In this document: positions 44,135-53,826 of the stretch, in pieces
Layout: the number at the start of each line of letters is the position of its first letter
Numbering within the stretch: the first letter of the stretch is position 1
Virus record (IMG/VR): IMGVR_UViG_3300041583_000090
Coordinates: 1-56,021 of that record
Reading direction: 5' to 3' (one strand)
DNA length: 56,021 bases
Origin: a virus
The notes under the pieces: model-generated
The model's database searches: none
Told to the model about the DNA's origin: nothing
The model's input: only the letters and a program-made list of their open reading frames with translations
Program-made: the position numbers and the translations under genes

Positions 44135-44145
<11 letters not shown>
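43741..44145 (+). CDS. nrdI: NrdI flavodoxin-like protein
   Basis: 134 residues. NrdI is the flavoprotein that helps build the dimanganese-tyrosyl radical in NrdF. The flavin phosphate loop is '[14 protein letters not shown]' (residues 8-21), followed by '[17 protein letters not shown]' and '[17 protein letters not shown]', which match NrdI. It lies just 6 nt after the terminase stop and overlaps nrdE. This opens the class Ib ribonucleotide reductase block. Confidence 0.9.
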
Positions 44146-47248
<3,103 letters not shown>

Positions 47249-47249
<1 letters not shown>

Positions 47250-48484
47250 TGACGTTCTATCAGACACTTGAAGAGGCAGACTCTGAGGTATTTGATTTCA
47301 TACAACAAGAAAAGTCAAGACAAAACAACACTCTTGAGATGATTGCAAGTGAAAACTTTGTACCATTGTCTATCATGGAGGCACAGGGTTCAGTCCTCAC
47401 CAATAAGTACGCTGAGGGTTATCCAGGCAAGCGTTACTACGGTGGTTGTGAGTTTGTAGATGAGATAGAGAACCTAGCAATCTACAGGGTAAAACAACTC
47501 TTTGGTGCAAAGTATGCAAACGTTCAACCTCACTCTGGCTCAAGTGCTAGTGCAGCTGTGCTTCATGCGTTGGCTTCACCAGGAGACACTATTCTCGGGA
47601 TGGAGCTGTCTCACGGTGGTCACTTAACCCACGGGATGAAGCTCAACTTTTCGGGTAGAAACTATAAAGCTACATCATACGGTGTAGATCCATTAACTAA
47701 CTTAATAGACATGGATGAGGTAAGAGACAAAGCTCTAGAGCACAGGCCTCAAGTTCTAATTGCTGGCTGGTCTGCATATTCTAGACACCTTGATTTCGAT
47801 GCCTTTAGAAGCATCGCTAATGAGGTTGGAGCAAAGTTATGGGTAGACATGGCTCACTTTGCTGGCCTAGTTGCAGCTGACTTGCACCCAAGCCCCTTCC
47901 CCTTTGCTGATGCAGTTTCTACAACAGTTCATAAAACATTGGGAGGGCCAAGGTCCGGAGTAATCCTTAGCCAGGATGCAGACATTGCCAAAAGAATAAA
48001 CTCCGCAGTGTTTCCTGGACAACAGGGCGGTCCTCTAATGCATGTGATAGCTGCCAAGGCCGTAGCTTTTAAGTTAGCCATGCTTCCAGAATTTAAAGAG
48101 CGTCAAGAGAGAACAATCTCTGGAGCCAAAGTTATAGCAGAGACGCTGGTAGATCGAGGAATAGATGTCTTAACTGGGGGAACAGATGTGCACCTCTTAA
48201 TAGTAGACTTGTCTAACTCTAGTATTAGTGGCAAAGAAGCAGAAGATCTTCTTCATAGCTCTGGCATCACAGTTAACAGAAACTCAGTACCTTTTGACAG
48301 CAGATCGCCTATGATCACTTCTGGACTTAGAATCGGAACTCCTGCTTTAGCTACAAGAGGCTTTGGGGATGAGGAATTCCAAGAGGTAGCAGACGTTATT
48401 GCAGACCTTCTGACAAGCAAGATGTCACCTAGCTCTGCAATGGATAGAGTAAGGCGTCTGACTCAGGCTTATAAGCTTTATTAG
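47249..48484 (+). CDS. glyA: Serine hydroxymethyltransferase
   Basis: 411 residues, full length. It converts serine and tetrahydrofolate to glycine and 5,10-methylene-THF, the donor for thymidylate synthesis. Key motifs are intact: '[18 protein letters not shown]', '[18 protein letters not shown]', '[11 protein letters not shown]' and the PLP-lysine in '[13 protein letters not shown]'. It is an uncommon auxiliary gene in phages. Coupling to nrdF suggests joint supply of dNTP precursors. No thymidylate synthase, dihydrofolate reductase or dCTP-modifying enzyme is found in this window. Confidence 0.95.
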
Positions 48485-48496
48485 TCTCAACTTTGC

Positions 48497-48525
48497 TTGA
48501 CAATCCCTTCTAGTTCCTGTATACT
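48497..48525 (+). promoter_or_regulatory. Consensus sigma70-type promoter
   Basis: TTGACA (48497-48502), exactly 17 nt, TATACT (48520-48525). This is the best match to the bacterial consensus in the window. It drives the 57-residue gene and probably the tRNA cluster behind it. Confidence 0.85.
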
Positions 48526-48532
48526 TAGTATA
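48520..48532 (+). repeat. Dyad over -10 box
   Basis: TATACT-T-AGTATA is an inverted repeat (6-bp arms, 1-nt centre) that coincides with the -10 element. It may be a repressor site. A second TATACT at 48529-48534 overlaps it. Confidence 0.4.
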
Positions 48533-48552
48533 CTATCTAGGAGGGATTAAGC

Positions 48553-48726
48553 ATGAGTGAAGATCTGGGAATCAGAGATTGGTTAAAGATCGGAATTGAT
48601 AAAGGCTGGGTAACCGAGGCATTTTGCAACACTCATGACGGAGACCCCTACATGACAGATGAAGAGGCAGCAGATTGGGAAGACGGTGGAGACCCATGTA
48701 TGCATGTAGTAAAGTTTATTAGTTAG
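48553..48726 (+). CDS. Small acidic protein, conserved type (57 aa)
   Basis: ATG 48553 to TAG 48726, with TAGGAGGG upstream and a consensus promoter. The protein has 'WLKIGIDKGWVTEAFCNTHD' (about residues 10-29) and 'GGDPCMHVVKF' near the C-terminus. Cys25-x2-His28 and Cys49-x-His51 could form a metal site. Short proteins with this 'FC.THDG' and 'GGDPC.HV' layout occur in other actinophages, without known function. It directly precedes the tRNA cluster. Confidence 0.7.
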   Translation: MSEDLGIRDWLKIGIDKGWVTEAFCNTHDGDPYMTDEEAADWEDGGDPCMHVVKFIS

Positions 48727-48736
48727 TAATTTACCT

Positions 48737-48809
48737 TGCCCCATAGCTCAATTGGCAGAGTGCAGAGCTGTTAACTCTGATGTTCCTGGTTCGAGTCCAG
48801 GTGGGGCAG
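48737..48809 (+). tRNA. tRNA-Asn (GTT)
   Basis: Complete cloverleaf: acceptor TGCCCCA/TGGGGCA, D-stem GCTC/GAGT, anticodon stem CAGAG/CTCTG with loop CTGTTAA, T-stem CCTGG/CCAGG with loop TTCGAGT. Anticodon GTT. No CCA is encoded. Confidence 0.95.
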
Positions 48810-48812
48810 CAA

Positions 48813-48991
48813 TGAGAGTGACTTCTCAGATTAGGTGCTAGTGTCGAATCACTAGATGGTAGGTTTTTTGCCAAATAAATAAGAACGGGCATACCAAAGC
48901 CTTCAGCAGGTAAAACACCTGTAATGGTGCTGTTACTCGCAGGTTGTGAAGTAAAGAGTCGGTGATGGTAGTTTAGTCAACTATGCATCAC
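48813..48991 (+). other. Structured non-coding spacer between tRNA-Asn and tRNA-Asp
   Basis: No ORF with a start site was found. Four stem-loops are visible: TGAGA/TCTCA (48813-48828), CTAGTG/CACTAG (48838-48855) followed by a T6 run at 48864-48869, CAGGT/ACCTG nested in CAGCA/TGCTG (48904-48932), and a 12-bp helix with one bulge, GTGATG-GTAGTT/AACTAT-CATCAC (48962-48991). The last ends just before tRNA-Asp. It may be a processed RNA or tRNA-operon processing signal. Confidence 0.4.
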
Positions 48992-48995
48992 ACAA

Positions 48996-49068
48996 GTCTA
49001 CGTAGCTTAGCGGTTAAAGCACCTGGTTGTCAGCCAGGGGATCGTCAGTTCAAATCTGATCGTAGACG
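48996..49068 (+). tRNA. tRNA-Asp (GTC)
   Basis: Acceptor GTCTACG/CGTAGAC is perfect, anticodon stem CCTGG/CCAGG with loop TTGTCAG, and T-loop TTCAAAT with stem GTCAG/CTGAT. Anticodon GTC. No CCA is encoded. Confidence 0.95.
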
Positions 49069-49079
49069 CTAATGGTATT

Positions 49080-49118
49080 GTCCAAGCCACTCCCACGGGT
49101 ATAGGGATAAAGTTGGAC
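49080..49118 (+). repeat. Inverted repeat in spacer between tRNA-Asp and tRNA-Thr
   Basis: GTCCAA (49080-49085) pairs with TTGGAC (49113-49118) across a 27-nt loop. It may help fold or process the polycistronic tRNA transcript. Confidence 0.35.
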
Positions 49119-49122
49119 GCTA

Positions 49123-49197
49123 GCCTCCTTAGCTCAGCGGTAGAGCAACGTTCTTGTACAGCGTAGGTCGTCAGTTCGATCCTGACAGGTGGCTCCA
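49123..49197 (+). tRNA. tRNA-Thr (TGT), CCA encoded
   Basis: Acceptor GCCTCCT/AGGTGGC has one T-T mismatch at the fourth pair. Anticodon stem ACGTT/AGCGT, loop CTTGTAC, anticodon TGT. T-stem GTCAG/CTGAC. The 3' CCA (49195-49197) is present in the DNA, unlike the other two tRNAs. Confidence 0.9.
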
Positions 49198-49223
49198 AAA
49201 AATATAATGAAAGCAAGTTGTTG

Positions 49224-49248
49224 GCGGGTTCGATTCCTGTTTGAGGCT
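49224..49248 (+). pseudogene. tRNA 3'-half fragment
   Basis: T-arm GCGGG-TTCGATT-CCTGT is followed by a 7-nt acceptor-like strand TTGAGGC and T, but there is no matching 5' half, D-arm or anticodon arm upstream. It may be a remnant of a tRNA or a tRNA-derived attachment core. Confidence 0.5.
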
Positions 49249-49251
49249 CTA

Positions 49252-49260
49252 TGCTATAAT
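49252..49260 (+). promoter_or_regulatory. Extended -10 promoter for endolysin gene
   Basis: TGC-TATAAT lies 22 nt before the ATG at 49283, with AAGGAGG between. It would start lysis-module transcription separately from the tRNAs. Confidence 0.6.
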
Positions 49261-49282
49261 AGAGGTAAGGAGGATTACAAAC

Positions 49283-50050
49283 ATGTCAAACTTATTCGCA
49301 TTACCTGTGCAGGGAGAGTACAGAGTCACCTCGCCATTCGGTTGGAGGATAGACCCCGTAACAAAAAAAGCTACTAGGCACCATAACGGTGACGATATCA
49401 TTACTGGTAGGAAAAATGAAAAAGTCTATGCCGTTATGAATGGCAAAGTTCTTAAATCTAGGAAGTCTACCGCCAAAGGCGGTGGTTTCGGTAACTACAT
49501 TGTTATTAGACATTTCATCAGTGGCAAATACTACACATCACTTTACGCTCACCTACAGGATGGTTCCTCGAAGGTACGTCAGGGTCAGATGGTTAAGGCT
49601 GGAGACCAAGTCGGCGTAATGGGTGACACAGGCTACGTAACAGGACTTCATTTACATTTTGAAATATGGAAGGGAAGAACGCACGGCTGGTCACAAGATG
49701 GCAGGGGTTTTCTAGAGCCATTAAAGTTTATTCTTTCTATGATAGCTCTTAATGAAGTAAAAGTTAGCACTCCAAAGGCTACCCCAAAGCCACAGAAACC
49801 TGCCGAGCCTGAGAGTAGGAAAGTCCCAAGGACAAAGAGAGTGGCTGTAAAGGTGTCCAAGCCTTTGCCTGTCGTAGCTCCTGTCAAAAAGCCAACGGTA
49901 TCTAAGCCAAAGACCCATACAGTAAAATCTGGAGATACACTAGGAGCAATAGCTAGAACATACAAGACAACTGTGGCAATACTTGCAAAGCTTAATAAAA
50001 TTGACAACGTTAATCTAATTAATGTTGGACAAGTAATTAGGCTACCTTAG
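49283..50050 (+). CDS. Endolysin: M23 peptidase with LysM domain
   Basis: 255 residues from ATG 49283 (AAGGAGG 9 nt upstream); an upstream in-frame start lies in the promoter and is rejected. The N-terminal M23/LytM zinc peptidase has 'TSPFGWRIDP', the ligand pair in 'RHHNGDDI' and the 'HLHFEIW' motif with H-x-H. A Lys/Pro-rich linker (about 155-205) leads to a C-terminal LysM ('HTVKSGDTLGAIARTYKTTV', about 208-254) that binds peptidoglycan. It would cut cell-wall cross-bridges at lysis. There is no signal peptide, and membrane protein genes follow, so export via a holin is expected. Confidence 0.88.
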   Translation: MSNLFALPVQGEYRVTSPFGWRIDPVTKKATRHHNGDDIITGRKNEKVYAVMNGKVLKSRKSTAKGGGFGNYIVIRHFISGKYYTSLYAHLQDGSSKVRQGQMVKAGDQVGVMGDTGYVTGLHLHFEIWKGRTHGWSQDGRGFLEPLKFILSMIALNEVKVSTPKATPKPQKPAEPESRKVPRTKRVAVKVSKPLPVVAPVKKPTVSKPKTHTVKSGDTLGAIARTYKTTVAILAKLNKIDNVNLINVGQVIRLP

Positions 50051-50059
50051 GAGAATACT

Positions 50060-50398
50060 ATGGCTACAAAAAAGAAGAAAAGTGTTTGGACATCTTTTAA
50101 AGAGAATATGCCGAAGCATGTAGACAATCTTTTTTTCTTGAAAGAAGATGATGGGGGCGACTCGTCTTATGGTCCTTCCTGGAAGTTCAGAAGGAAGCTG
50201 ATCTACGGGGCTTACCGTCTTTCTTTTGCCATGATAATCTTTGGAGCCATTACCTATGTATCCGATACCTCTGTGGGCTCTGGCCTCGTAGCTGGTGGTG
50301 TTAGCCTCCTGGGGATCATTCTGACAGCTTATACGGCTGCCAGCACCTATCAAGACGTGAAGCTCTGGAGGCCTGAAGATGAAAACCCAATGGAGTAA
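50060..50398 (+). CDS. Membrane protein in lysis cassette (holin-like candidate)
   Basis: 112 residues. Two membrane segments: about 55-75 ('LSFAMIIFGAITYVSD') and about 78-98 ('GLVAGGVSLLGIILTAYTAA'). A charged 45-residue N-terminus and short acidic C-terminus flank them. It lies between endolysin and an r1t-type holin gene. It may be a second holin or an accessory lysis protein. No family is recognised with certainty. Confidence 0.6.
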   Translation: MATKKKKSVWTSFKENMPKHVDNLFFLKEDDGGDSSYGPSWKFRRKLIYGAYRLSFAMIIFGAITYVSDTSVGSGLVAGGVSLLGIILTAYTAASTYQDVKLWRPEDENPME

Positions 50399-50400
50399 TT

Positions 50401-50604
50401 ATGTTTAAAATAAGTTTTTGGAGTTACTCAGGAGAACGAGCTATTAAAACTTTTGCGCAAACAGCTATAGCTATGATAGGAACAAACAGTGTGGGACTCT
50501 TTGACTTAAACTGGCTATCCATTATTGGTGTATCAGGAACTGCAGCACTGTTATCCATACTAACATCCATTGTTTCTGTAAATACAACTAATCCAAATCT
50601 ATAG
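50401..50604 (+). CDS. Holin, r1t-like
   Basis: 67 residues with two hydrophobic stretches: 'AIKTFAQTAIAMIGTNSVGL' (about 14-33) and 'SIIGVSGTAALLSILTSIVS' (about 40-59). The pattern W-x(n)-ERA-(I/V)-KTFAQ followed by D-x-NWL and a small-residue-rich second segment is that of r1t-type holins of Gram-positive phages. It starts 3 nt after the previous gene. It would form the membrane lesion that frees the endolysin. Confidence 0.72.
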   Translation: MFKISFWSYSGERAIKTFAQTAIAMIGTNSVGLFDLNWLSIIGVSGTAALLSILTSIVSVNTTNPNL

Positions 50605-50614
50605 GAGTCTTAGC

Positions 50615-50794
50615 TTGGCACTTTACGAATATGTATGTAAAAAATGTAACCTATCTGTTTTGATATCAAGAAGCATTTCGGAACCAGAAGGAAAGAGTCG
50701 CTGCGAACATTGCAGTATTGCCCTGGATAGGGTATACTCTAGTATAGGAGTTGCCTTTAAGGGTAGCGGATTTTACAGCACAGATAAGGCATAG
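50615..50794 (+). CDS. FmdB-type zinc ribbon protein (59 aa)
   Basis: TTG start at 50615 (AGGAG at 50603-50607) to TAG at 50794. Zinc ligands are Cys8-x2-Cys11 and Cys30-x2-Cys33 ('YEYVCKKC', 'CEHC'). The C-terminus 'FKGSGFYSTDKA' is the hallmark of the FmdB/CxxC-CxxC family of small putative regulators, common in actinobacteria and their phages. Function is not established. It is encoded between the holin and the DUF7455-like gene. Confidence 0.72.
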   Translation: MALYEYVCKKCNLSVLISRSISEPEGKSRCEHCSIALDRVYSSIGVAFKGSGFYSTDKA

Positions 50795-50796
50795 CA

Positions 50797-51039
50797 TTGG
50801 AAGTATTAAAAGATAAATCTGAGTGGACGCTCACAACGATAGAACGTTGCGACTCTGACTGCTCTGCGCAAGCTTATGTAAGAGCTATTGGGGTGACAGG
50901 AGAGCTACTTTTCTGTTCCCATCACTATAACATGGTGTTAAACAACCCTATTGGGTATCATAACTTAGAAAAATTTGCTTATCAGATCATAGACGAAAGA
51001 GAAAGATTAGTTGAGAACAGGCTTCAGGGCGAAGACTAA
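50797..51039 (+). CDS. DUF7455-like small zinc protein
   Basis: 80 residues, TTG start at 50797, 2 nt after the FmdB-like stop. The core 'LTTIERCDSDCSAQAYVRAI' and 'GELLFCSHHYN' corresponds to the actinobacterial DUF7455 layout (CDxC-AQA-V-R, FC-HH), which forms a probable zinc site. The tail is charged ('IDERERLVENRLQGED'). Widespread in actinobacteria and their phages, with unknown role. It supports an actinobacterial host. Confidence 0.68.
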   Translation: MEVLKDKSEWTLTTIERCDSDCSAQAYVRAIGVTGELLFCSHHYNMVLNNPIGYHNLEKFAYQIIDERERLVENRLQGED

Positions 51040-51065
51040 TCAATTAATTAGTATAGGAGATTCTT

Positions 51066-51401
51066 ATGGACATGAGCGATGAACTAATAAGCAAGCTAAT
51101 ACTCGATGGAGCTGTTGAGTTTTCGGGATTAAGCTTTGATGGACAGATGCTGTATAGCTTTACTGAAAAGCTGGAAAAGCTTGCCCCAGATCTGTATGCC
51201 GCAATCATGAGTAATTACCAGGCAGACATATACAAGCTATGGGAGCTAGGATTTTTACAGATAGATATGCAATTAGAGAATCCTCCGGTTGCTCCGACCG
51301 TACTGGCTCATGACGAAAGGGCCTTGGGCGATCTCTCAGAACACTTAAGGCTCACCCTTTCCCAGATTGTTTCTGAAACAAAAAGACGACTGGAGCTTTA
51401 G
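51066..51401 (+). CDS. Hypothetical helical protein
   Basis: 111 residues, unrecognised. It is helical and acidic, without Cys or membrane segments ('LAPDLYAAIMSNYQADIYKLWELGF', residues about 38-62). AGGAG lies 6 nt before ATG 51066. The next gene follows at 51403. Confidence 0.6.
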   Translation: MDMSDELISKLILDGAVEFSGLSFDGQMLYSFTEKLEKLAPDLYAAIMSNYQADIYKLWELGFLQIDMQLENPPVAPTVLAHDERALGDLSEHLRLTLSQIVSETKRRLEL

Positions 51402-51402
51402 T

Positions 51403-51828
51403 ATGGAATACTTGATAGGATCATTACTAACTATTGCCATAATCTTTTTTACAAGGCGGTACTTAGAGCCACATCAAGACATAAAGTCTGAGTTTATTAA
51501 GATTAAGTATAGCCAAAGCTACATTCATGACATGGTAGCTCCTTTCCAGAATATTGTATTCCTGGATCGTTACCCACAGCACACGCAGTCTTCCAAGCAT
51601 CTAGAAGCCAGTCAGCTTAGGATTATCATGACTGGAAAGAATGCTTACTGGATTAAAGATAGCAAGGTCTACAGGGCAGATCTATTAGAAGGAAGAGTTC
51701 AAGAAGATTCTGCGAAAGTACTTGACATGATGGCACTTGATAGGGTAGAATTAGAGGAAGTAATATTTATCGTTGACAAGTTAACAGAAGGAAAATCTAA
51801 TGATAATGGCAATCCAAGGAACTCGTAG
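51403..51828 (+). CDS. Small membrane-anchored protein
   Basis: 141 residues from ATG 51403; a longer in-frame upstream start overlaps the previous gene and is not preferred. A single N-terminal membrane segment ('YLIGSLLTIAIIFFTRRY', residues 3-20) is followed by a soluble domain of mixed composition. The orientation would place most of the protein in the cytoplasm. No family is recognised. Confidence 0.6.
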   Translation: MEYLIGSLLTIAIIFFTRRYLEPHQDIKSEFIKIKYSQSYIHDMVAPFQNIVFLDRYPQHTQSSKHLEASQLRIIMTGKNAYWIKDSKVYRADLLEGRVQEDSAKVLDMMALDRVELEEVIFIVDKLTEGKSNDNGNPRNS

Positions 51829-52150
51829 TTTTGATGAGTATCAGATTTTTCTAAGGGCAATGGGCACAGCTCTTTCTTCTTTGGAAAAAGGCGACACCGA
51901 ATTTATTATATACTCAGCTGGCTCGGCAAACATAAACTCTATGGGGCTTGAGTTCTCTAACGTTTCTGAGAGAGGTCTTAAGGCCAGAGGAGTAAGGATT
52001 CGACTGATAAAGGTTCCCGCAAAGTGGATCGCTACAAACATTCATAAAATAGATTACCTTGCATATTTCAGTAAGCCAAAGGAGCCAGTCTCTGAACTGG
52101 TAGACCTAGCAGAGGCCAAAGACATCGAAGTCGGAGTCTACAGATACTAG
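51800..52150 (+). CDS. Conserved-type hypothetical, Rossmann-like
   Basis: 116 residues from ATG 51800 (AAGG 8 nt upstream), overlapping the previous gene. The pattern 'RSFDEYQIFLRAMGTALSSL', 'TEFIIYSAGSANINSMGLEF' and 'LKARGVRIRLIKVPAKW' suggests an alternating alpha/beta fold similar to the SLOG/YspA-like class. It recurs in other actinophages as an unnamed small protein. Ligand and role are unknown. Confidence 0.6.
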   Translation: MIMAIQGTRSFDEYQIFLRAMGTALSSLEKGDTEFIIYSAGSANINSMGLEFSNVSERGLKARGVRIRLIKVPAKWIATNIHKIDYLAYFSKPKEPVSELVDLAEAKDIEVGVYRY

Positions 52151-52174
52151 CATCTCATAGATATTTGAGATGTT
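52149..52174 (+). repeat. Inverted repeat after stop codon
   Basis: AGCATCTCA (52149-52157) and TGAGATGTT (52166-52174) form a 9-bp stem (one G-T) with an 8-nt loop. No T-tract follows, so it may be a weak terminator, processing site or operator. Confidence 0.45.
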
Positions 52175-52212
52175 ATCTACATAAAGGGCAACAGAGAGAG
52201 AAAAAAAATAAA

Positions 52213-52425
52213 ATGGCAACCGTAACTTCCGTGAGTGAAATGGAAAAAATCGTAAGCCGTAACAGGTCTTTGTCATGGGATGGTTGGACGGTATTAAATA
52301 CTTACCCAAATCCTGTGGCATGGAGATACACTAACGGAGCTTATATTAAAAATAAGTGGCACGTTCAGCAACGTTTTGAGATTACAGAAACTGGCTGGGA
52401 GATCCCGAATAAGCTTGTGAGGTAG
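52213..52425 (+). CDS. Hypothetical small protein
   Basis: 70 residues from ATG 52213 (purine-rich GAGAGAG 12 nt upstream); an earlier in-frame ATG at 52165 lies in the hairpin region and is less likely. The core 'LSWDGWTVLNTYPNPVAWRY' and 'RFEITETGWEIPNKL' form beta strands rich in Trp. Seen next to WhiB-like genes, so it may be a partner, but the family is not recognised. Confidence 0.55.
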   Translation: MATVTSVSEMEKIVSRNRSLSWDGWTVLNTYPNPVAWRYTNGAYIKNKWHVQQRFEITETGWEIPNKLVR

Positions 52426-52428
52426 CCC

Positions 52429-52710
52429 GTGGATAAGAATGCCTGGAAAGACCAAGGCTCTTGCGTAAGCTACGATGTTAACCTCTTCTTCGATAAGTAT
52501 GAAGAAAGCGAAAAGCTTAGACCAGCTGTAGAAAGCATTTGTGCAGCTTGTCCTGTGGCTAGGATGTGTTTTGCTGTGGGTATATCTCAAAAAGAATATG
52601 GAATTTGGGGAGGCGTTTACTTGGAAAAGGGTAAGGTCTCCAGAGAATTCGGAAGACACCGATCAAAATCTGATTGGGCAGAAACATGGAAGAATTTGAC
52701 TACGGATTAA
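52429..52710 (+). CDS. WhiB-like transcriptional regulator
   Basis: 93 residues, GTG start at 52429. The four iron-sulfur Cys are Cys12, Cys38, Cys41 and Cys47 ('GSCVS', 'CAACPVARMC'), with the G-(I/V)-W-G-G turn 'YGIWGGVYLEKGK' and a basic C-terminus. WhiB proteins are found almost only in actinobacteria and their phages and act with the main sigma factor. It may redirect or silence host promoters and affect superinfection. Phage WhiB genes are known from mycobacteriophages. Confidence 0.88.
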   Translation: MDKNAWKDQGSCVSYDVNLFFDKYEESEKLRPAVESICAACPVARMCFAVGISQKEYGIWGGVYLEKGKVSREFGRHRSKSDWAETWKNLTTD

Positions 52711-52711
52711 T

Positions 52712-52957
52712 ATGTATACAGACAACATGAGACGAGCAGTTCGCTCACTTGCACATCTTTCTCCAAAGGGGTTTTACCTTGAGATCAGAGACAATGATAA
52801 CTTTTTGTCCGTTAGGGCAAGCGAGCCATTGTTCATGAAGCTAACTGGAGAAGACAAAAGAAAAGCTGTTGAATATATGGCTAAAATAAAAGATGCCCTG
52901 GAGCAAAATGGAGCCATGGTGTTGCTAGTTAGAGAGGGAGGTGTAGAAGATGCCTGA
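52712..52957 (+). CDS. Hypothetical small protein
   Basis: 81 residues, unrecognised. Strand-rich first half ('KGFYLEIRDNDNFLSVRASE') and helix ('KRKAVEYMAKIKDALEQNG'), then a final strand. A compact alpha/beta domain is likely. It starts 1 nt after the WhiB stop and overlaps the next gene by 8 bp. Confidence 0.6.
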   Translation: MYTDNMRRAVRSLAHLSPKGFYLEIRDNDNFLSVRASEPLFMKLTGEDKRKAVEYMAKIKDALEQNGAMVLLVREGGVEDA

Positions 52958-53321
52958 TGTGTTAAACCTAATAGCCTTCGCTGTATACCTTGTATCCTTC
53001 TTTTTTATTTTAGCTTTGTACCTTAGGCTTTATAGACGTAATCAAAAGTCAATAATGTCTATCGGTCAATTAATATTAGATAAGGCTGCCCTGTTATCCA
53101 AGATCGAATCTATGGAATTACAGAAGTCTCCAGAAGCAAATGAAAACTTCATAAAGTTTTTATCTGAATCTAGGGAGCATGCCTTCAAGTATATTGAGGA
53201 TGTCCAGCTCGCGGTGCAGAATTACCTTATTGCAATTGAGAACAAGGACAATGATCAGATACAGTTAGCTCGCATAGAGCTATTCAACCACTTGCCAGAA
53301 GAGCCCGAGACTGGCAACTAA
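52950..53321 (+). CDS. Membrane-anchored coiled-coil protein
   Basis: 123 residues with GGGAGGTG upstream. One N-terminal membrane segment ('LIAFAVYLVSFFFILALYL', about 7-25) and a long helical cytoplasmic part. It resembles spanin- or holin-accessory-type topology, but no family is recognised. It ends the accessory gene string before a hairpin. Confidence 0.6.
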   Translation: MPDVLNLIAFAVYLVSFFFILALYLRLYRRNQKSIMSIGQLILDKAALLSKIESMELQKSPEANENFIKFLSESREHAFKYIEDVQLAVQNYLIAIENKDNDQIQLARIELFNHLPEEPETGN

Positions 53322-53325
53322 AAGC

Positions 53326-53347
53326 GGGGGTACATATATACACCCCC
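53326..53347 (+). terminator. Possible weak terminator hairpin
   Basis: GGGGGT (53326-53331) pairs with ACCCCC (53342-53347) over a 10-nt AT-rich loop. No T-tract follows, so termination would be inefficient or Rho-dependent. Confidence 0.4.
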
Positions 53348-53360
53348 TAAACGCAAATAA

Positions 53361-53379
53361 GGATTATCTAACATAATCC
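53361..53379 (+). repeat. Perfect 7-bp inverted repeat upstream of membrane protein gene
   Basis: GGATTAT and ATAATCC flank a CTAAC loop. It lies 42 nt before the ATG at 53421 in the leader or promoter region, so it may be a regulatory site. Confidence 0.45.
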
Positions 53380-53420
53380 ATAAACATAAAACTAAAAATA
53401 CACTAATAGGAGAAACAAAA

Positions 53421-53777
53421 ATGAATAAAGCTATTATAAAATCATATCTAGAAAACTTGCTGGCTGTTGTCTTGGCTTTGATTGCCACAACCATCGCCGG
53501 TGCCGGAGTGTCTTCACCATTTGAACTCGCGTTGAGTGATTGGCTAGGAGTTGCAAACGGCTTGTGGGCAGCAGCAATCCCAACCTTGCTTCGCTATTTC
53601 AATGGCAAGGACCCAGCGTTCGGTAGAGTCTTCAAGACCGTATCCGATGAGGTAACAAAGAAATTAGAAGAAGCAGCAGAGGAAGCTAAGAAGGCAGCAA
53701 CAAAAGCTGTGGCTAAGACAGCTCCTAAAAAAGCAGTTGCTAAGGTAACCCCGAAGCCACCTGTTACTAAAAAGTAA
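53421..53777 (+). CDS. Membrane protein with Lys/Ala-rich tail (holin-like)
   Basis: 118 residues. An N-terminal hydrophobic segment ('LAVVLALIATTIAGAGVSSP', about 14-33) and a second shorter one ('LGVANGLWAAAIPTLLRYF', about 42-60) are followed by 'NGKDPAFGRV', a stretch seen in actinophage holin-like proteins. The last 45 residues are Lys/Ala/Pro-rich. AGGAG lies upstream of the ATG. A strong terminator follows, making it a single-gene unit. It may be a second holin-type protein. Confidence 0.6.
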   Translation: MNKAIIKSYLENLLAVVLALIATTIAGAGVSSPFELALSDWLGVANGLWAAAIPTLLRYFNGKDPAFGRVFKTVSDEVTKKLEEAAEEAKKAATKAVAKTAPKKAVAKVTPKPPVTKK

Positions 53778-53793
53778 TTAAATAAATATAGAT

Positions 53794-53822
53794 AAGCGGA
53801 TCACTCTTGTGGTCCGCTTTCT
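53794..53822 (+). terminator. Strong intrinsic terminator
   Basis: An 11-bp stem (53794-53804 with 53809-53819, one T-G pair), TCTT loop and a T-rich 3' side. Confidence 0.88.
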
Positions 53823-53826
53823 CTTA

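Noticed and set aside
48838-48869. CTAGTG/CACTAG stem plus T6 as intrinsic terminator or tRNA T-arm
   Set aside because: The T-run starts 8 nt after the stem and the loop is 6 nt, one short of a T-loop. Kept only as part of a structured spacer.
49103-49110. TAGGGATAA as a homing-endonuclease (I-SceI-like) site
   Set aside because: It matches only half of the 18-bp site and lies in a tRNA spacer.
49007-49216. Minus-strand ORF with 'PPVRIELTTYAVQERCSTAE'-like protein
   Set aside because: It is the reverse of tRNA-Asp/tRNA-Thr sequence, a well-known false protein produced by reading tRNA genes backwards.
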